Positions 22,094-32,684 of a stretch of DNA of 64,000 bases are shown here, piece by piece. Source of the DNA: Apricaphanius iberus (taxonomy: Eukaryota; Chordata; Actinopteri; Cyprinodontiformes; Aphaniidae); assembly GCA_028564705.1 (NCBI GenBank), contig JAPXFQ010001705.1, positions 248,001-312,000 of the forward strand. Reading direction: 5' to 3'. A model generated the notes under the pieces. That model made no database searches. It was not told the origin of the DNA and worked only from the letters and a program-made list of their open reading frames with translations. The first letter of the stretch is position 1. Every line of letters begins with the position of its first letter. The position numbers were made by a program, and so were the translations under genes.

Positions 22094-23443
22094 AGCATAG
22101 TTTATGCTTCTCTGTTTTGATGGAGACGGATTGACGCAATGCCATTATCCGTCAACGCAATGGCTCTCCATCACCTTCGCAAGGACGCACGGGGTAAAGC
22201 CCCAATTTTTTAACTATCCGGCAACGGAGAGCGTATGTATCTGATTGGTCAGTTTCTGCAACAGCCAGAGATTACTTCACCAGAACGGGGCATCTGTATC
22301 AGTGTTTCCACCCGTGAGACTGTCAGCAGGAGGACATGATGACATTTTTATATGAAAAACTGAGAGAGAAAACTTGAAACCATGAAAACACGTCGCGAGG
22401 ACAGAAAAAGATGACAGCGGCTCTTTAATGTGTGGCCAGACTGCTGTCTCTTCCTCCAAAACACACTTTTTGTTTCATTCATTCTTTTTGTCCTCTCCTC
22501 TTATTATTGTGTTCCGTGGTGGGCGGAGCTAAAGCAGTGCTCTTGGAGAACCGGTGCCGAATAGTCATGTGACTCTCCATAAAGTTGCCCCAACAAAACA
22601 AAATTATGATTTGTGCATTAATGTATTTTCCAAAAAATAAAAGTAACGAGCACAATGCCACCGTAGGAGGAGAAGTAGCGTTTTTCCATCATAAATATTA
22701 TTGAGTAAAAGTAGAAATTACGACGTATTAAAATTACTGTTAAAATAGGCTACAATTTATGTTAAAGTTTACTCAAGTAAATGTAACTCTGTATACACTC
22801 TCTCTAAACACATTATCACACTCACAGCGGGCGCACGATTTGATGATTGACCCCTGGTTTAGACTACTGAGAGGAGAACATTAAAATCACTGCTCCTCCC
22901 TGTGGACAAAACAGACATTGCAGCTGGATTTCAGTCAGGCTCCTTGGGGGCGGGGCCTCACTGAGACCTCATAGCAGGGGGATTACATTACCACCACGGA
23001 CCTGTCATGGACCTGTGAAGGACCAGCCAAGGGCCGGTCAAGGACCCATCTTGGAAACAGGAGAACTTTTAAACCACTACTACAGTAGTCGCTGTAATCA
23101 GTAGTTAATTCAACATTTGGCCACTATACGAATATGCTTTATATTGAAAGGATAATTTATCTAATCTGTTCTTTTGGTGCTTTTGAACACAAGGAGGTGT
23201 AGGAAAACAACGAAAAAGGCTACCGTTTTGTTTCCATGCGTTTCTAGAGATTCAATGAGCGGCAACTCTAGTAAAAAGCTTTACAGCTTAATCAAAACTT
23301 ACTAGCACACCCTACTGTCCTGGTCGACGCTGAATAAACAATAGAGTGGAGTGGAAAAGCAGAGTACTATAAACGAAAAACATCTCTGTCAATATGTCTG
23401 CGTCTGAGTGCAAATTTGCGGTCAGAGAAGCATAAACTAGGCT
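22094..23443. mobile_element. 1350-bp non-autonomous DNA transposon, TAA target duplication
   Basis: The left end AGCATAGTTTATGCTTCTCTG and the inverted right end AGCCTAGTTTATGCTTCTCTG match over about 21 bases and are flanked by TAA at 22091-22093 and 23444-23446. A TAA duplication points to the PIF/Harbinger group. No transposase frame is visible inside. Part of the interior (22630-22800), with AAAAGTAACGAGC and TTTACTCAAGTAAATGTAAC, looks like another nested repeat. Confidence 0.65.
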
Positions 23444-23446
23444 TAA

Positions 23447-24250
23447 GCCTGGCTTCATCAAATACCCTTCATGAGTTAACAAAAGAGCTGTTTGTAAACC
23501 TGCTGCTTTACTTTAAGAAAGTATTGATTTAAACCACAGCCAGGGGCTCTCTGTCTTAATGTTGCATGTTTTTCTTGTGCATACATGAGTAGGGTGTCTT
23601 CGTACCATGCTCAAAAACATACAAGTGTGGTTAAATAATTCTTTATTCTGTGCAGAGGTGACCCAATGCACACAATGAAAGCCCTATCTTTGGGTCCCCA
23701 AACCATCAGGGACCTCCCATAAATGCATGAATTTGAATACAGAATGATAATGAAAATCGATTAAATTTATAAGCAGCGAAAAAATAGATTTAAAATTGTT
23801 CAAAATTGCAATGTAAGAGTTAAAAGAATTGTTTAAATGAAAAGTTTATAATGTAGATGTGCAGAAAGTAATCTTTATTGTTTGAATATTGTATTACCGA
23901 AATTACAATTCTGATGCTAAGGATTTAATTGTTCCCCTGTCTTTGACCTTTGGTTTGCTCCCAAAGTCACAGGTTTGTCAAATTGGGAGTCCCACATGTA
24001 CATGTGTAAGGCAGAGATGTGCTTACTTGACTGTGCTTGTAGTCAGCAAGCCAAGACTCTCAGGTCACATGTCACTCTTAACAGGTCCTGAAAGGTAGAT
24101 CATATGGGTATAGGACCATAGCAATCGCCTGAATGGGATCAAAATTGATAATACACACATGGATGTGCAGATATTTGGTAGTGTAATATCTATTCTTATA
24201 GGTGAGTCTTCTTACATAGCCAATCATAAACCACAATCAAATATATCATC
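23447..24250. other. no recognisable gene
   Basis: AT-rich sequence without coding or repeat signatures that I can name. Confidence 0.35.
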
Positions 24251-24254
24251 AGAT

Positions 24255-24780
24255 AAATCTAGTGAATATAAAAAGTATTCACCTCCCTTGGATGATTTAC
24301 CCTTTTTATTGTTTTTACAAATCAAATCATCAGCAATGTTTTTTGACAAAAAAAAATAAAAATCTTCAAAAGACTTTCAAATAAAAAAATATGTAATTTA
24401 AAATATATTACTGCAAAACTATTGCCCTCTTCCAGTCAGTATTCAGTAGATAAACCTTTGGCTGCAGTCCCTGCAGGGAGTCTGTGTGGACAGGTCTGGT
24501 TCAGATTGGATATCTGGAGGGTAGAGTTTTTTCTTCATCCTTCCTGCTAAACTATTCTAGCTCTGTCAGGTCAGCTGTGATGGAGTCTGGGCTTTGACTA
24601 GGGCATTCCAGAAGTTCCACCTGTGTGGAGCTTCTGTGTAGCTTCAGCTGGAGACTTTGGGTCATTGTCTTGCTGGATAATAAATGTTCTCTGAGGCTAA
24701 TGTTCTCTGATAGATGGAAACTAATTGTCCTCCAGGATGTGTTTTCCTCATTTTACCTTCTACCTTTATTAACCTTCCAG
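24255..24780 (-). pseudogene. Tc1-like transposon remnant
   Basis: It begins with AAAAAGTATTCACCTCCCTT, the terminal-repeat form of a common fish Tc1 group, followed by AACCTTTGGCTGCAGTCC, TCTGGGCTTTGACTAGGGC and GGGTCATTGTCTTGCTGG, which read as antisense transposase. It is decayed and ends at the family-A repeat. Confidence 0.5.
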
Positions 24781-24783
24781 GTT

Positions 24784-25060
24784 CTCAACAATCCCTCATA
24801 GTGAGCAAGCATGAAGCGACAGTGGAGAGGAAAAACTCCCTTTTACAGAAAGAAATTTCCAGCAGAACATGGCTCAGCATAAGCGGTCATCTGCTGAGAC
24901 CGTCTGGGGTTTGGAGAAGGCAGCAGAGACACAGAAAGAGCAACAGAACTGATGCAGAAGCAGAAGTTTGTTGCAAAACTTTACGTCACTGCAATGCCAT
25001 CGTAGTCAGGGTCGTCAAGCAGGGCGGGTCAGGAGCACCTACTGTAGGAAGAGACTAAGA
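24784..25060 (+). repeat. interspersed repeat family A, copy 5
   Basis: Contains CAATCCCTCATAGTGAGC, GGAGAGGAAAAACTCCC, GGTCATCTGCTGAGACCGTC and CACTGCAATGCCATCG. It abuts the 5' leader of the L2 LINE that follows. Confidence 0.65.
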
Positions 25061-25421
25061 GAAAACAGGTTAGCGTTTGAATGATGACGTTGGAGACTGC
25101 GTTGGTAAGACGTATCGCGTCATTTCCTGTTTGGTGACTCACCCGGTTGTAACAAGTCGGGGTTTCTCTCTCTCTTGAATCAATCTAATTTTCTCTGTCC
25201 AGAAGTTTTTCTGAGTTGCTTTAACACACAAACACATTCAAACATTTATTTTCTGTTGGTGTTCTTTGCGTTCTGGGACTCTTAAGCGTTACACTGGTTT
25301 TCTGGGCTCGGTAAGGTACTGCTAGGTTAGCTTAGCTTCACGGCTAGCATGGCTTCGGCAGCTTTGTCTCCTGTTCCTCCGTCTCTCTCTGAACCTCCTC
25401 CTCTCCTGCTCTCTCTGTCAG

Positions 25422-26244
25422 ATGTTTAGTTACTCCTCCGCCTCATTTAGTGAAGTTGGTAGGTGTATTAAGTGCAGCATTTTTGTAGCCTTGGAGGCGA
25501 GGGTTTCTGAGCTAGAGGCCCGGCTCCGCGCTGTAGAACAGCCAGGCCCAGCATTAGCTAGCGCGGACTCAATTAGGACAGGACCCCTTAACCGTCCTCC
25601 AACAGCTCCCGTGCAGCCGGGATCTGAGGCGAGCTGGGTGACGGTTCGTAGGAAGCCTAGCGCCAGACCCCAGTCCGCGGCCAACCTCCAGCCCCTTTCT
25701 CTGAACAATAGGTTCGCCCCGCTCAGCGACGCACCCGCCGAGCAGGAGAGGCCGATTCTTGTAATTGGCAGCTCCATAGTTAGGAACGTGGCTCCAGAGA
25801 CACGAAAGACCACCGTCAAATGCCTTCCAGGGGCCAGAGCTGCGGACATTAGGTCCCATCTGAAGCTTTTGGCCAAGGACAAACGGCGGTACTGCAGGAT
25901 CGTTATCCATGCTGGTGGCAATGACACCCGGCGACGGCAATTGTAGGTCACTAAAATTAGCGTAGCTTCGGTGTGTAGGGCTGCCAAAAAGATGTCTGAC
26001 TGTCATTTTTTCTGGTCCCCTGCCTGATCGTACTAGCGATGACATGTACAGCCGTGTGCTGTCGTTTCACCTTTGGTTGTCAAGGTGGTGTCCAGAAAAC
26101 GATGTGGGCTACATTGATAACTGGGGGGCCTTCTGGGGAAAACCTGGACTGTTACATAGAGACGGCATCCATCCCACCGCGGACGGAGCTTTGCTTCTTT
26201 CCAGGAACATTGATAGGGTTATCTCTAGTTCCCCAAAGCCGTGA
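25422..26244 (+). pseudogene. L2 LINE ORF1, SGNH-esterase type, frameshifted
   Basis: ATG at 25422 opens 174 codons. Residues about 20-45 form a short coiled coil (VALEARVSELEARLRAVEQ). Then comes an SGNH-hydrolase fold with VIGSSIVRNV (nucleophile serine block) and IVIHAGGNDT (block III, GxND). The frame stops at 25946. The last block continues in another frame to 26244, where [13 protein letters not shown] supplies the catalytic D-x-x-H pair. ORF1 proteins of this kind are known in L2/CR1-group LINEs and are thought to act in RNP formation. At least one indel separates the halves, so this copy is dead. Confidence 0.75.
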
Positions 26245-26289
26245 CAACCCAGAGTCCAGCTCAGGGATCAGGGACTGCCACCCACCCAC

Positions 26290-28985
26290 TGCCCTATAGA
26301 GACAGTTTCCCGTCCACTGCCCAAAACTAATGAATTAAAAGTTAATGCTACTAGAGCAAAGTATAAAAATCTCATAAAGATAAATACAACTCTGACTGAA
26401 CAGAAAAATAAATCAATTAAATGTGGTTTACTGAACATAAGATCTCTCCCCTCAAAAACACTCTTAGTAAATGACTTAATTTGTGAAAATAATATTGATT
26501 TGTTTTGTCTTGCAGAGACATGGTTGCAGGAAGAGGACCATGTCATAATAAATGAGTCAACTCCCCCTAGCTACTTAAACTTTAGTGTCCCTCGAAGTAC
26601 TGGTCGAGGAGGTGGAGTATCCACCATCTTTCATTCAGGTTTACTAATTAATCTCCAAAAAAATAATAATTACAGTTCCTTTGAGCATTTAATCTTTAGC
26701 CTTCCTCATACACATAACAAAGCAGTAAAGCCACTTTTATTCGTGGTCTTATATCGTCCACCAGGCCCTTATTCTCAATTTTTAGATCAGATAGCAGATT
26801 TTCTATCTGACTTAGTTTTAAACACTGATAAAGTCATTATAGTCGGAGACTTCAATATTCATGTTGATAATGAAAGTGATAGTTTAAATACAGCTTTTAA
26901 CACTATCTTAGATTCAATAGGCTTTACTCAAAATGTGCAGGGACCAACCCATTGCGGTCACCACACCTTAGATCTTGTGCTGACTTATGGCATTGACTGT
27001 GAAGAAATAACAGTCTTTCCACATAACCCTATCCTGTCTGATCATTTCCTCATCACTTTTAAACTTACTCTAACAGATGATATCAAACCTGAAAGAAAAC
27101 TTCATTATACCAGAACGTTATCAGACAATGCTGTAGCAAGTTTTAAAGAAGCTCTTCCAACTTTAATTTCCTCAGTACATAAAAGTACAATAGAAAACAG
27201 TGATTTAACTCGTAACCCCTCACAACTTGACGTTCTAGTTCATAGCGTTAATTCCTCCCTTCGTCTGGCAATAGACAAAGTTGCCCCACTGAAAAAGAAG
27301 GTGGCCAGCCTTAGAAGATTAGCTCCCTGGTTTAATTCAGAGCTACGTACCCTGAAGAAGAACGTTAGAAAACTAGAGAGAAAATGGCGCTCCACGCATT
27401 TACAGGATTCCTATTTAGTGTGGAAAAATAGTCTATTGCTATATAAAAAGAGCCTTCGAACAGCTAGAACAGCATATTATTCATCTTTAATCGAGGAGAA
27501 TAAAAATAATCCTAGGTTCCTTTTTAATACAGTTGCTAAACTCACACAGGATCCTAGCTCTATCGAGCCAACCATTCCCCAAGCTCTTAGTAGTGACGAC
27601 TTCATGCAATTCTTTATAAATAAAATAGACTATAAAAAATAAGATAATTGGGAACCTTCCCAATATGCTTGCTTCCTCCCTAGTTAATGAGGCAACATCA
27701 AAAATGGTTGAACCTAATATATGCTTAAACTGCTTTAATGCAGCCGAACCTTCTGATGTACTAAAATTATTAGCTTCATCTAAACCTTCAACTTCCGTTT
27801 TAGACCCAATCCCAACTAAACTCTTAAAATAAGTTTTCCCTCTGATCGCTGCTCCAATTTTAGATATAATGAATCTATCCTTAGTCAATGGATATGTACC
27901 ACAGGAGTTTAAGATTGCTGTAATTAAACCTCTACTTAAGAAACCATCTCTTGATCAAAACCACTTAAATAACTATAGACCGATATCTAATCTTCCCTTC
28001 TTATCTAAAATTCTTGAGAAAATAGTTGCACACCAGATATGTGAGCATTTAAACAATAATGAGCTGTTTGAGAAGTTTCAGTCAGGCTTTAGAGCTCATC
28101 ATAGCACTGAAACAGCTCTGGTGAAGGTTACTAATGATATTCTCTTAGCCTCAGACAATGGACTGGTGACCATTCTGGTCCTGTTAGATCTCAGTGCTGC
28201 CTTTGACACTGTTGATCACAATATTCTCATAGAAAAAGGCTTCAAAGTGTCGGTATAATAGGAACAGCACTAGGCTGGTTTAAATCTTATTTGTCCAACA
28301 GATTTCAGTTTGTTCAGGTAAATGATAAATCTTCCTCAACCTCAATAGTTACTTGTGGAGTACCACAGGGTTCAGTGCTTGGGCCGATTCTTTTTACTAT
28401 ATATATGCTTCCTATTGGTAAAATAATTAGGCAGCATGGGATAAAATTCCATAGTTAAGCAGATGATACACAGCTATATCTATCCATAAATCCTGATGAA
28501 TCCAATCAGTTAGGTAGACTACAGGCATGTCTGGAAGACATAAAAACTTGGATGACTCTAAACTTCTTGCTTCTGAATTCTGATAAAACAGAAGTTGTCG
28601 TCTTTGGACCGGAATCTCTGAAAAAGAAACTACTTAGTCAACCCCTTCACCTGGATAGGATTAAATTAGCCTCCAGTAATAAAGCAAAGAACCTCGGTGT
28701 TATTTTTGACCAAGATATGTCATTTAGATCTCACATTAAAGAAGTCTCTAGGACTTCCTTTTTTCACCTTAGGAATATTGCAAAAATTAGACCCATCCTG
28801 TCCAGGAGTAATGCTGAAAAACTAGTCCATGCCTTTATTACTTCAAGGCTGGATTGCTGTAGCTCTTTATTATCAGGTAGTCCACGGAATAAAATTAAAA
28901 GTCTTCAGTTAGTCCAAAATGCTGCTGCTAGGGTTCTGATGAATATTAAAAGAAGAGATCACATTCCCCTGTTTTTTAATGTAGA
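26290..28985 (+). pseudogene. L2 LINE ORF2, endonuclease-reverse transcriptase, broken
   Basis: The frame is open from about 26290 to 27642. It shows an AP-type endonuclease: LLNIRSL, LAETW, LYRPP, VGDFNIH and LSDHFLITF. The reverse transcriptase follows in shifted frames: [49 protein letters not shown] (first catalytic Asp) and [11 protein letters not shown]. The catalytic box reads stop-ADD at 28456, the tyrosine codon having become TAA. A further stop lies at about 27830 and frame changes at about 27640 and 28230. The thumb region (LNSDKTEVVVFGPE, NLGVIFDQDM) runs to 28985. Confidence 0.8.
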
Positions 28986-30009
28986 CATTAAAACTACTTT
29001 TGTTTGTGGTTTTGTATCGTCCACCAGACCCTTACTCTCAATTCTTGGACCAGATCTCAGATTTTATTATCTGATTTAGTTTTAAACATTGATCAGGTAA
29101 TTATAGTATGGGATTTCAATATTCACATGGACATTGAAAGTGAAATCCTAACTGCAGCATTTAATATTATCTTAGGCTCAATTGCCTTTACTCAGAAAGT
29201 GAAGGGACCCACACACTCTAGTCGGCACACTTTAGACATTGTACTGACATACGGCATTGAGTGTGAGGCCCTAATAGTCCTCCCACATAACCCAGTCCTA
29301 ACTGACCATTTTTTGATAACCTTTGAATTTACTTTACCCAACGTTACAGAAATTACAGTAGAACTTTATCAGACAGTGCTGTAACAAGTCTTAAAGAATA
29401 TGTTCCATTCTTGCTTCCCTATCTGTCTCAGAATACAACAGTGGACGGCAGTAATTCCAACACTAACCCTTCAGAAATTGATGGTCTGGTTCAAAGTATT
29501 ACTTTCTCACTGTGTTTGGTGCTAGACAGTGTAGACCCCTTAAAAAAGAAGGTAACCAGCCATAGGAGGTTGGCTCCCTGGTTTAATGCAGAGTTGCGTA
29601 CTTTAAAGCAGAATACTAGGAAACTGGAGAGAAAATGGCGCTCTACACACTTAAATGATTCCTTTCTAACCTGAATAGTCTACTACTTTATAAAAACACA
29701 TTTCGACAAGCTGGAACAGCATATTTCTTGTCATTAATAGAGGTAAATAAAAACAATGCTAGGTTTCTTTTTAGTACAGTTGCCAAACTTACACAGTCAT
29801 AGATCTGTTCGGCCAACTATCCCCCTTCTCTCAGTAGTGATGGCTTGATGGGATTCTTCATAGGTAAAATAAATTATATTAAAAATAAAATAATTGGCAT
29901 GACCCAAACATGATTAACTCTATTTCAGTAAATGAGGCAGTATCAGAGAGAACTGTAGAACCATGTTTATGTCTGTACCATTTTGATTCTGTTGAACTTT
30001 CGGAATTTT

Positions 30010-30088
30010 AGGGTGTACCCGCCTCTCGCATCTCGGCAGCTGGAGATAGGCACCGGCTCCTTTCAGAAAATGGATGGATGGATGGATT
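30010..30088. repeat. short insertion with (GGAT)n tail
   Basis: GGGTGTACCCGCCTCTCGC, then GGAGATAGGCACCGGCTCC, then ATGGATGGATGGATGG. The same family appears inverted at 42515-42625. It looks like the tail of a LINE or SINE inserted into the L2 copy. Confidence 0.5.
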
Positions 30089-30409
30089 AGCTTCATCTAA
30101 ACCCTCAACTTGTATGTTAGACCCAATACCAACCACATTATTTAAGGAAATGTTTCCTCTAGTTACTGGTCCTATCTTAGACATGATGAATATATCTTTA
30201 ATAAATGGATATGTACCTCAGGAATTTAAGGTTGCTGTAATTAAACATTTACTTAAGAAACCCTCCCTGGATCAAGTTGATTTAGCTAACTACAGACCTA
30301 TATCTAACCTTCCTTTCTCATCCATAATTGTTGAGAAAATAGTTGCTAATCAAGTATGTGAGCATCTAAACAGCAACAACATCTTTGAGAAATTTCAGTC
30401 AGGTTTTAG

Positions 30410-30677
30410 TGTCATGCCTCACTCCCCACTCACACTCCTTTATTATTTGCACCTGTGTTATCCTGAACCTCCAGGGCTCTGCCCCTGATTAATCATTGTT
30501 TCCACCTGTTCCTCCTTGGTTCTCCCCTCATTTAAGATCCAGCGAGGCCTTCTATCCTCGCTGGATCATTGATTGTGTCATGCCTTTTGTTGCTGCACCT
30601 CATTAAAACCACCTCACCTGAGTTCTGCTTCTGCGTCTGGGTCCTTCGTCTCCCACACTGCAGCACAACCCCTGACA
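30410..30677 (+). repeat. 5' LTR
   Basis: 268 bp, TG...CA. It contains TCATTTAAG (TATA-like) just before a hairpin at 30536-30567 with a 12-bp stem GATCCAGCGAGG / CCTCGCTGGATC, and ATTAAAACC near 30603 as a possible poly(A) signal. Confidence 0.9.
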
Positions 30678-30679
30678 GA

Positions 30680-32359
30680 ATGATCCAGCCCAGAAGGATG
30701 GACCCAGCAGAAGCCTCCGACCCCGACATCCTGGAGTCCCTCTGGTGTAGGCTGGAGAAGGTCTCTGGCTTCGCCAGCCCGTCCGCTCGCCTCACCGCGC
30801 TGGAGGACTACATCCTAGACCTCCTTCCTCGGTTCCGCTCCAGCCTCAACCCGCTCGATGCGGAGGAGTTGGAGGAGGCAGCCGACGACGCCTTCCTTGC
30901 TGCGGAGGAGGAGCTGCCTCCTGCAGGGACACAGCCCGCCTCTACCAACGTCGGCTCGGTCTCCTGGTTCCATGCGCCTCCGATCCTCTCACCGGCTGTC
31001 TTCGCCCCTTTCCCGACCGCTTCACCGAGGGCTCCGGTCAATCGCCCAGCTGCTGCTCCCACACCACCGTCTTCGGCTGCGGCAGGACGGGGTCCCCTCT
31101 GCGTGAGCGAGGATGAACTGTTCGAGTTTTTTCATGGGGACAGACTCGAGTACCTCTGCTCCAGAGGGGATCCAGCTCCTCGCCGCGGTCAGCGACGCAG
31201 ACGCCGGAAGGCTGCGCCGGAGTCTCCGCCCTCGGACGGTTCGGACTGGGAGGACGCGGAGGAGCATTATCTGGAGCAGCAGACCTCGCTCGTCGGTTCT
31301 CGGCTTGCCTACTGCGCTCCTGGAACAGGCCCACGTAGGCATGAGCCTCCATGTCAGCCACGCAGCCGAGGGCACGAGGCACCTCTACCATCTCGCCGCA
31401 GACGGCGGCGCCGACGGGAAGTAGTTGCTTCCGGGTCCCCGAAGTTGGCGTCTGCATCGCACTGTTCAGCCCCGAAGGTGGCGTCTGCATCGCTCTGCTC
31501 GGCCCCGAAGTTGGCGTCTGCATCGCCCTATTCCTCCTTCTCCCTTCTCCAGTCTCTGTTCCCAGAGCACCTGCAGTCTCGGCCTCCTGAGCTGCCGGAT
31601 ATGCCGCTGCCGCCTCCTGAGCTGCCGGATATGCCGCTGCCGCCTCCTGAGCTGCCGGATATGCCGCTGCCGCCTCCTGAGCTGCTGCTGCATCGCCTGC
31701 CGGCTCCCACGCCGGCTCCTCGCCTCCAGGCTCCCACGCCGGCTCCTCGCTGCCAGGCTCCCCCGCCGGCTCCTCGCCTCCAGGCTCCCACGCCTGCGCC
31801 TCGCCTCCAGGCTCCAACGCCCGCGCCTCGCCTCCAGGCTCCCCCGCCTGCGCCTCGCCTCCAGGCTCCCACGGGCGCCCGTCTCACGTCCCGCCAGGGG
31901 ACGTCCACCCGTCTCACGTCCCGCCAGGGGACGTCCACCCGTCTCACGTTCGGCCAGGGGACGCCCGCCCGGAGGAAGGCATTCGGGCCGTCCGCCCGTC
32001 TCACGTCCCGCCAGGGGACGTCCACCCGTCTCACGTCCCGCCAGGGGACGTCCGCCCGTCTCACGTCCCGCAAGGGGACGCCCGTCGGTCCTTCGTCCGA
32101 CCAGAGGTCGCCATTCGGGCCGTCCGCCCGACTCACGTCCCGCAAGGGGACGCCCGTCGGTCCTTCGTCCGACCAGAGGTCGCCATTCGGGCCGTCCGCC
32201 CGACTCACGTCCCGCAAGGGGACGCCCGCCGGTCCTTCGTCCGACCAGAGGTCGCCATTCGGGCCGTCCGCCCGACTCACGTCCCGCTGGAGGGCGTCAA
32301 CACAGACACTCGGGCCCTCCTGCCGTGGGCCCCCTCCACCCACCCTGAAAGGGTGCTAA
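30680..32359 (+). CDS. proline-rich, repeat-built protein of the LTR element (unknown function)
   Basis: ATG at 30680 lies three bases after the 5' LTR; a second ATG at 30698 (MDPAEASDPD) is equally likely. The frame gives 559 codons without a stop. Residues about 1-90 are acidic and helical (LESLWCRLEKVSG, LNPLDAEELEEAADDAFLAAEEE). A basic stretch follows (RRGQRRRRRKAA, SRRRRRRRREV). The C-terminal half is tandem repeats: three ELPDMPLPPP units, about six nine-residue PAPRLQAPT units, several RLTSRQGTST units and three 24-residue units starting SARLTSRKGTP (72 bp each, at 32061, 32133 and 32205). No CCHC knuckle, protease or polymerase is present. It occupies the gag position but I do not recognise it as gag. 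GC-rich codon use differs strongly from the flanks. The opposite strand is also open for about 270 codons, so protein coding is probable but not proven. Confidence 0.6.
   Translation: MIQPRRMDPAEASDPDILESLWCRLEKVSGFASPSARLTALEDYILDLLPRFRSSLNPLDAEELEEAADDAFLAAEEELPPAGTQPASTNVGSVSWFHAPPILSPAVFAPFPTASPRAPVNRPAAAPTPPSSAAAGRGPLCVSEDELFEFFHGDRLEYLCSRGDPAPRRGQRRRRRKAAPESPPSDGSDWEDAEEHYLEQQTSLVGSRLAYCAPGTGPRRHEPPCQPRSRGHEAPLPSRRRRRRRREVVASGSPKLASASHCSAPKVASASLCSAPKLASASPYSSFSLLQSLFPEHLQSRPPELPDMPLPPPELPDMPLPPPELPDMPLPPPELLLHRLPAPTPAPRLQAPTPAPRCQAPPPAPRLQAPTPAPRLQAPTPAPRLQAPPPAPRLQAPTGARLTSRQGTSTRLTSRQGTSTRLTFGQGTPARRKAFGPSARLTSRQGTSTRLTSRQGTSARLTSRKGTPVGPSSDQRSPFGPSARLTSRKGTPVGPSSDQRSPFGPSARLTSRKGTPAGPSSDQRSPFGPSARLTSRWRASTQTLGPSCRGPPPPTLKGC
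31591..32290. repeat. in-frame minisatellites inside the LTR element (30-, 27- and 72-bp units)
   Basis: Units of 30 bp (31591-31685), 27 bp (31700-31870), 30 bp (31880-32070) and 72 bp (from 32061) follow one another. All unit lengths are multiples of three, so repeat-number changes keep the reading frame. Confidence 0.85.
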
Positions 32360-32416
32360 TCCTTTTGTTTTTTTTTCTATATGGCGTCTGGGATCCGCCT
32401 TTAAAGGGGGGGGTCC

Positions 32417-32684
32417 TGTCATGCCTCACTCCCCACTCACACTCCTTTATTATTTGCACCTGTGTTATCCTGAACCTCCAGGGCTCTGCCCCTGATTAAT
32501 CATTGTTTCCACCTGTTCCTCCTTGGTTCTCCCCTCATTTAAGATCCAGCGAGGCCTTCTATCCTCGCTGGATCATTGATTGTGTCATGCCTTTTGTTGC
32601 TGCACCTCATTAAAACCACCTCACCTGAGTTCTGCTTCTGCGTCTGGGTCCTTCGTCTCCCACACTGCAGCACAACCCCTGACA
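32417..32684 (+). repeat. 3' LTR
   Basis: 268 bp with the same start, end and internal hairpin as the 5' LTR. I see no mismatch between the two. Confidence 0.9.

Larger units (their letters stand above)
25070..28985 (+). mobile_element. L2-group LINE, copy 1 (ORF1 + ORF2, 3' truncated)
   Basis: An untranslated leader (25070-25421) is followed by an esterase-type ORF1 and an endonuclease/reverse transcriptase ORF2 in the plus direction. The order and motifs match L2/CR1-group non-LTR elements. The copy ends inside the C-terminal part of ORF2 (after MNIKRRDHIP), where a second truncated copy begins head to tail at about 28990. Several frameshifts and stops make it non-functional. Confidence 0.8.
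30410..32684 (+). mobile_element. young non-autonomous LTR retrotransposon
   Basis: Two 268-bp direct repeats (30410-30677 and 32417-32684) start TGTCATGCC and end CCCTGACA. I find no difference between them. The insertion is flanked by a 5-bp duplication TTTAG (30405-30409 and 32685-32689) within an L2 LINE. A purine run AAAGGGGGGGG at 32403-32413 sits just before the 3' LTR and fits a polypurine tract. The internal 1.7 kb holds one long frame and no protease, reverse transcriptase or integrase, so it must have used enzymes from another element. The LTR hallmark and the MDPAE-type protein start are Gypsy-like. Confidence 0.9.

Noticed and set aside
22277..22459. 60-codon minus frame inside the 1350-bp element (MEEETAVWPHIKEP)
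   Set aside because: Considered as a transposase start, but it is short, has no recognisable domain and leads nowhere.
31038..32343. Long minus-strand frames (about 260-270 codons) inside the LTR element
   Set aside because: They mirror the GC-rich in-frame repeats of the plus-strand frame. The plus frame starts right after the LTR and in the element's direction, so the minus ones are likely by-products.
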